From assembly GCA_964648215.1 (NCBI GenBank), contig CAZYMF010000011.1, positions 1 to 49,822 of the forward strand: DNA of 49,822 nucleotides, given 5' to 3'. Shown here in pieces: positions 47,715 to 49,822 of this stretch. This stretch comes from CAZYMF01 sp964648215. Lineage in GTDB: Bacteria > Desulfobacterota > Binatia > HRBIN30 > JACQVA1. Under the pieces are notes generated by a model. That model was not told the origin of the DNA. It ran no database searches and saw only the letters and a list, made by a program, of their open reading frames with translations. How positions within the stretch are numbered: the first letter of the stretch is position 1; every line of letters begins with the position of its first letter. Position numbers and translations under genes: made by a program.

Positions 47715-47849
47715 CCCCATCGTCCCTCGCCCCCGCGGCCGCATCCTACCCCGCTATCCGTCGTCCAGCGAGCGGCTGCAGTCAAGCCCTCGGCGGCGCG
47801 GCGATGAATCCCGCGCGCTTCAGCGAAGGTTCTTGGGTCGCTATGTTCT

Positions 47850-47892
47850 TGGTTGTTGGGTTGGACCGCCCAACAACCCAACAACAAACAAC
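47850..47892 (-). terminator. hairpin after the nitronate-monooxygenase-like gene
   Basis: GTTGTTGGGTTGG pairs with the following CCAACAACCCAACAAC stretch through 13 bp with a 3-nt bulge and a short loop (about 47852-47885), immediately past the stop at 47900 of the minus-strand gene. There is no T-run on the minus strand, so efficiency is uncertain. The stem is made of TTGG/TTG units and may be another quasi-tandem border element. Confidence 0.45.
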
Positions 47893-47899
47893 CTCTTCG

Positions 47900-48859
47900 T
47901 TATGCGGCTGAGGTTGCTCCGCCGGCGCGCAGGCTGGAAAGCCGCCCGATCGTCTCCTCGAACCCGTCTATGGTCTCCTCGATGATCTGCTTGACGGGCT
48001 TGATCTCCTCGATGCGGCCGGCGACCTGGCCGCAGAGGGCGATCGAGGCTTCCATGTCGCCGCCGAAGTAGAGGTCCATGACGCGGCCGAAGACGTCCAT
48101 GCCGACGTGCTCGGCGCGCTCGAGCTCGGTCGTCCTGTTCGTCCGCAGTGCCCGCAGGCCGGGGCGGCTGAAGCGGTTGAGGAAAACGGTGTCGGTCTCC
48201 GCCGCGGCGACGATGGCATGTTTCCAGTTCTCGTGCACCGGCGACTCCGCGGCCGACACCATGCGCGAGCCCATCTGCACGCCCTCGGCGCCGAGGGCGA
48301 AGGCGGCGGCCATGCTCGGCCCGTCGCAGATGCCGCCGGCGGCGATCACCGGCACCTCGACCTTGGAGCACACCAGCGGCAGCAGCACCATCGTCGCCAC
48401 GTCGCGCGGGTTCTTGAAGCCGCCGCCCTCGCCGCCTTCGACGACGAGGCCGTCGACACCGGCGGCGACGGCCTTGAGCGCGGCGCTGAGCGACGGCACC
48501 ACGTGGAACACGGTCAGCCCGGCCGCCTTCAGCTTCGCCGTGTACTGCCGCGGATCGCCGGCCGAAGTGGTGACGAAGCGCACGCCCTGGTCGACGACGA
48601 ACTCGACGATGCTGGGATCGCGCACGAAGAGCTGCGCGATGTTGACGCCGAACGGCTTGTCGGTGAGGTCCTTCATCTTGCGGATCTCGTCGCGCACGGC
48701 GTCGAGCTCCCCCGACGACGTCTCGATGATGCCGAGCCCGCCCGCGTTCGACACTGCCGAGGCGAGCCGGGCCCGGGCGATCCAGCCCATGGGAGCCTGA
48801 ATGATCGGATAGCGCACGCCGAGGAGCCGGGTGACACGGTTATCGATGCGATTCGTCAT
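47900..48859 (-). CDS. nitronate monooxygenase/2-nitropropane dioxygenase-family flavoprotein
   Basis: 319 residues from ATG 48859; the frame is open to 48934 without a better start. FMN TIM barrel: YPIIQAPMGWIARARLASAVSNAGGLGII, FGVNIAQLFVRDPS, GVDGLVVEGGEGGGFKNP, VPVIAAGGICDGPSMAAAFALGAEGVQMGSRMV. In class I nitronate monooxygenases and FabK the segment is AGGHxG with a His base; here it reads GGEGGGF, so that His is absent. The enzyme may therefore be an NPD-like oxidoreductase with another substrate (enoyl reductase or unknown). It lies between a putative terminator and the threonine aldolase gene on the same strand. Confidence 0.87.
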   Translation of the reverse strand: MTNRIDNRVTRLLGVRYPIIQAPMGWIARARLASAVSNAGGLGIIETSSGELDAVRDEIRKMKDLTDKPFGVNIAQLFVRDPSIVEFVVDQGVRFVTTSAGDPRQYTAKLKAAGLTVFHVVPSLSAALKAVAAGVDGLVVEGGEGGGFKNPRDVATMVLLPLVCSKVEVPVIAAGGICDGPSMAAAFALGAEGVQMGSRMVSAAESPVHENWKHAIVAAAETDTVFLNRFSRPGLRALRTNRTTELERAEHVGMDVFGRVMDLYFGGDMEASIALCGQVAGRIEEIKPVKQIIEETIDGFEETIGRLSSLRAGGATSAA

Positions 48860-48982
48860 TTGTCGTGGCCTCCCATCCAACGCGGCGTTCCACCGCGGGC
48901 ACCCTCTCTTGCCGCACGAACGCGTGGCACGCAAACTCGCTCGCGCGCCGCGAGGCGCCAGGAGAGGGGGAAGAGAGTCGGC

Positions 48983-49822
48983 TCACAGCTCTGCCAGCGC
49001 CCGACCCAGACGATCGAGTGCCTCGGCGATGTCGGCCGCGGTCACGTCGAGATGGGTGACGGCGCGGAAGCGCCGCTCCGCCACCGGGTTCATCAACACC
49101 CCGCACGCGCTGGCCGCGCCGAGAAACGCCATGGTGTCCTCGACCTCGAACAGCACCATGTTGGTCTCGGGCGCCGGGTCGACCTTCAGACCGAGGCGCT
49201 GGAGCCCGGCGGCGAGACGCTGCGCGTTGCGGTGATCCTCGGCCAAGCGGTCGACGTGGTGCTCCAGAGCATGCAGCCCGGCGGCGGCGAGGATTCCCAC
49301 CTGGCGCATGCCGCCGCCGTACATCTTGCGGAAGCGGTGGACGCGATCGATCACCTCGCTCGCGCCGCACACCAGCGACCCGACCGGCGCGCCGAGCCCC
49401 TTGGACAGGCAGAACGAGACCGTGTCGAAGGGCTCGGCCCACGTGGCGGCGGCGATGCCGGTGGCGACGACGGCATTGAACAGCCGCGCGCCATCGAGGT
49501 GGAGCCGCAAACCCCTGTCCCGCGCGAAGCCCGCGACGCCCTGCACGATCGCGAGGGGAAAGACGCGGCCGCCGGCGGTGTTGTGCGTGTTCTCCAGCGC
49601 CACCAGAGTCACCGGCGCGTAGTGGTGATCGGCCGGGACCATGGCGCCGCGCACGTCGTCGACGTCGAATAGCCCGCGGCGGCCGACGGTCTTGATCTGC
49701 ACGCCGGAGAGCGCGGCCGCCGCGCCCGACTCGTAGCGCAGGATGTGGGCGCCTTCGCCGGCGAGAACGACGTCGCCGTGGTGCGTGAGAGCGCGCACGG
49801 CGAGCTGATTGGCCATGGTGCC
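48983..49822 (-). CDS. ltaE: low-specificity L-threonine aldolase/beta-eliminating lyase family (5' truncated by window)
   Basis: Open to the window end; about 279 residues are visible of roughly 340-350. The first visible residues GTMANQLAVRA are the family's SGTMANQ block, so some 60-70 N-terminal residues lie beyond. Others: ENTHNTAGGRV, LHLDGARLFNA (PLP-binding Asp), SFCLSKGLGAPVGS with the Schiff-base Lys (codon 49400-49402), RKMYGGGMRQVGILAAAG. Cleaves threonine or allo-threonine to glycine and acetaldehyde with pyridoxal phosphate. The stop is 123 nt upstream of the nitronate-monooxygenase-like gene, same strand. Confidence 0.93.
   Translation of the reverse strand, partial: GTMANQLAVRALTHHGDVVLAGEGAHILRYESGAAAALSGVQIKTVGRRGLFDVDDVRGAMVPADHHYAPVTLVALENTHNTAGGRVFPLAIVQGVAGFARDRGLRLHLDGARLFNAVVATGIAAATWAEPFDTVSFCLSKGLGAPVGSLVCGASEVIDRVHRFRKMYGGGMRQVGILAAAGLHALEHHVDRLAEDHRNAQRLAAGLQRLGLKVDPAPETNMVLFEVEDTMAFLGAASACGVLMNPVAERRFRAVTHLDVTAADIAEALDRLGRALAEL

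Noticed and set aside
45144..47807. 887-codon open frame on the plus strand
   Set aside because: It runs antisense over the ThyX-like gene and across a spacer; composition is Arg/Gly/Ala-rich and no motif is seen.

Overview
The window is 49.8 kb of high-GC, gene-dense bacterial chromosome with 42 protein genes, two of them cut by the window edges, plus one marginal 50-codon ORF. I see no tRNA, rRNA, CRISPR array, insertion sequence or phage gene. Two secreted proteins (21509-22195 and 33621-34349) carry dockerin/EF-hand-like repeats of the form CxxDCxxDGxVTVDELxxxIDxxLG. From memory these are frequent in uncultured deltaproteobacteria-like soil lineages such as Binatota. That, with the GC content, heme A synthase and a tungsten-type aldehyde oxidoreductase, suggests an uncultured soil or subsurface Gram-negative aerobe. 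The lineage is an inference. A 100-N run flanked by an exact 55-bp duplication shows the sequence is a scaffolded, probably metagenomic, assembly.

Layout. 1-4.5 kb (+): 3' part of pyruvate phosphate dikinase, then an aldehyde:ferredoxin-oxidoreductase-family enzyme followed 29 nt later by a MoaD/ThiS-like protein. 4.5-16 kb (-): MetE-core methionine synthase-like protein, RecQ helicase with a basic tail, DJ-1/PfpI protein with an adjacent GlxA-type regulator, SDR, GH3 beta-glycosidase, exported methyltransferase, cNMP-patatin protein. 15.9-18.3 kb: a divergent pair, M50-CBS protease (-) and adenosine deaminase family (+). 18.3-25.2 kb: bifunctional penicillin-binding protein (-), EF-hand secreted protein (+), type-B carboxylesterase (-), MFS carrier (-).

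25.5-32 kb: an oddly arranged histidine-kinase-like protein (+), MidA/NDUFAF7-type methyltransferase (-), zinc-ribbon stub (-), and a four-gene minus-strand cluster (yellow/MRJP beta-propeller, exported thioredoxin, two alpha/beta hydrolases, the last lacking its nucleophile). 32-37.7 kb: DUF502 membrane protein, a third alpha/beta hydrolase, second EF-hand-like protein (-), SDR (-), an MFS transporter interrupted by the artificial gap, VOC protein. 37.7-49.8 kb: membrane protein with a clear intrinsic terminator, PlsC-like acyltransferase, FtsH, metallophosphoesterase, DacB-type carboxypeptidase, heme A synthase, TehB-like methyltransferase, zinc-binding tail-anchored protein, double-length ThyX-like protein, nitronate-monooxygenase-like protein, and a threonine aldolase cut by the window end.

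Most of the content is housekeeping or general metabolism in short operons, with no obvious genomic island. The less ordinary signals are: (i) purine-rich quasi-tandem 7-9-bp elements and imperfect palindromes at several gene borders, some of which appear to have been absorbed into gene ends; (ii) a protein with its ATPase-like half before two HisKA-like domains; (iii) an alpha/beta hydrolase with Ser replaced by Gly inside a local paralog group; (iv) a degenerate ParA-like region inside a cNMP-patatin protein; (v) the tandem ThyX-like protein. All assignments were made by reading motifs; no database search was run.
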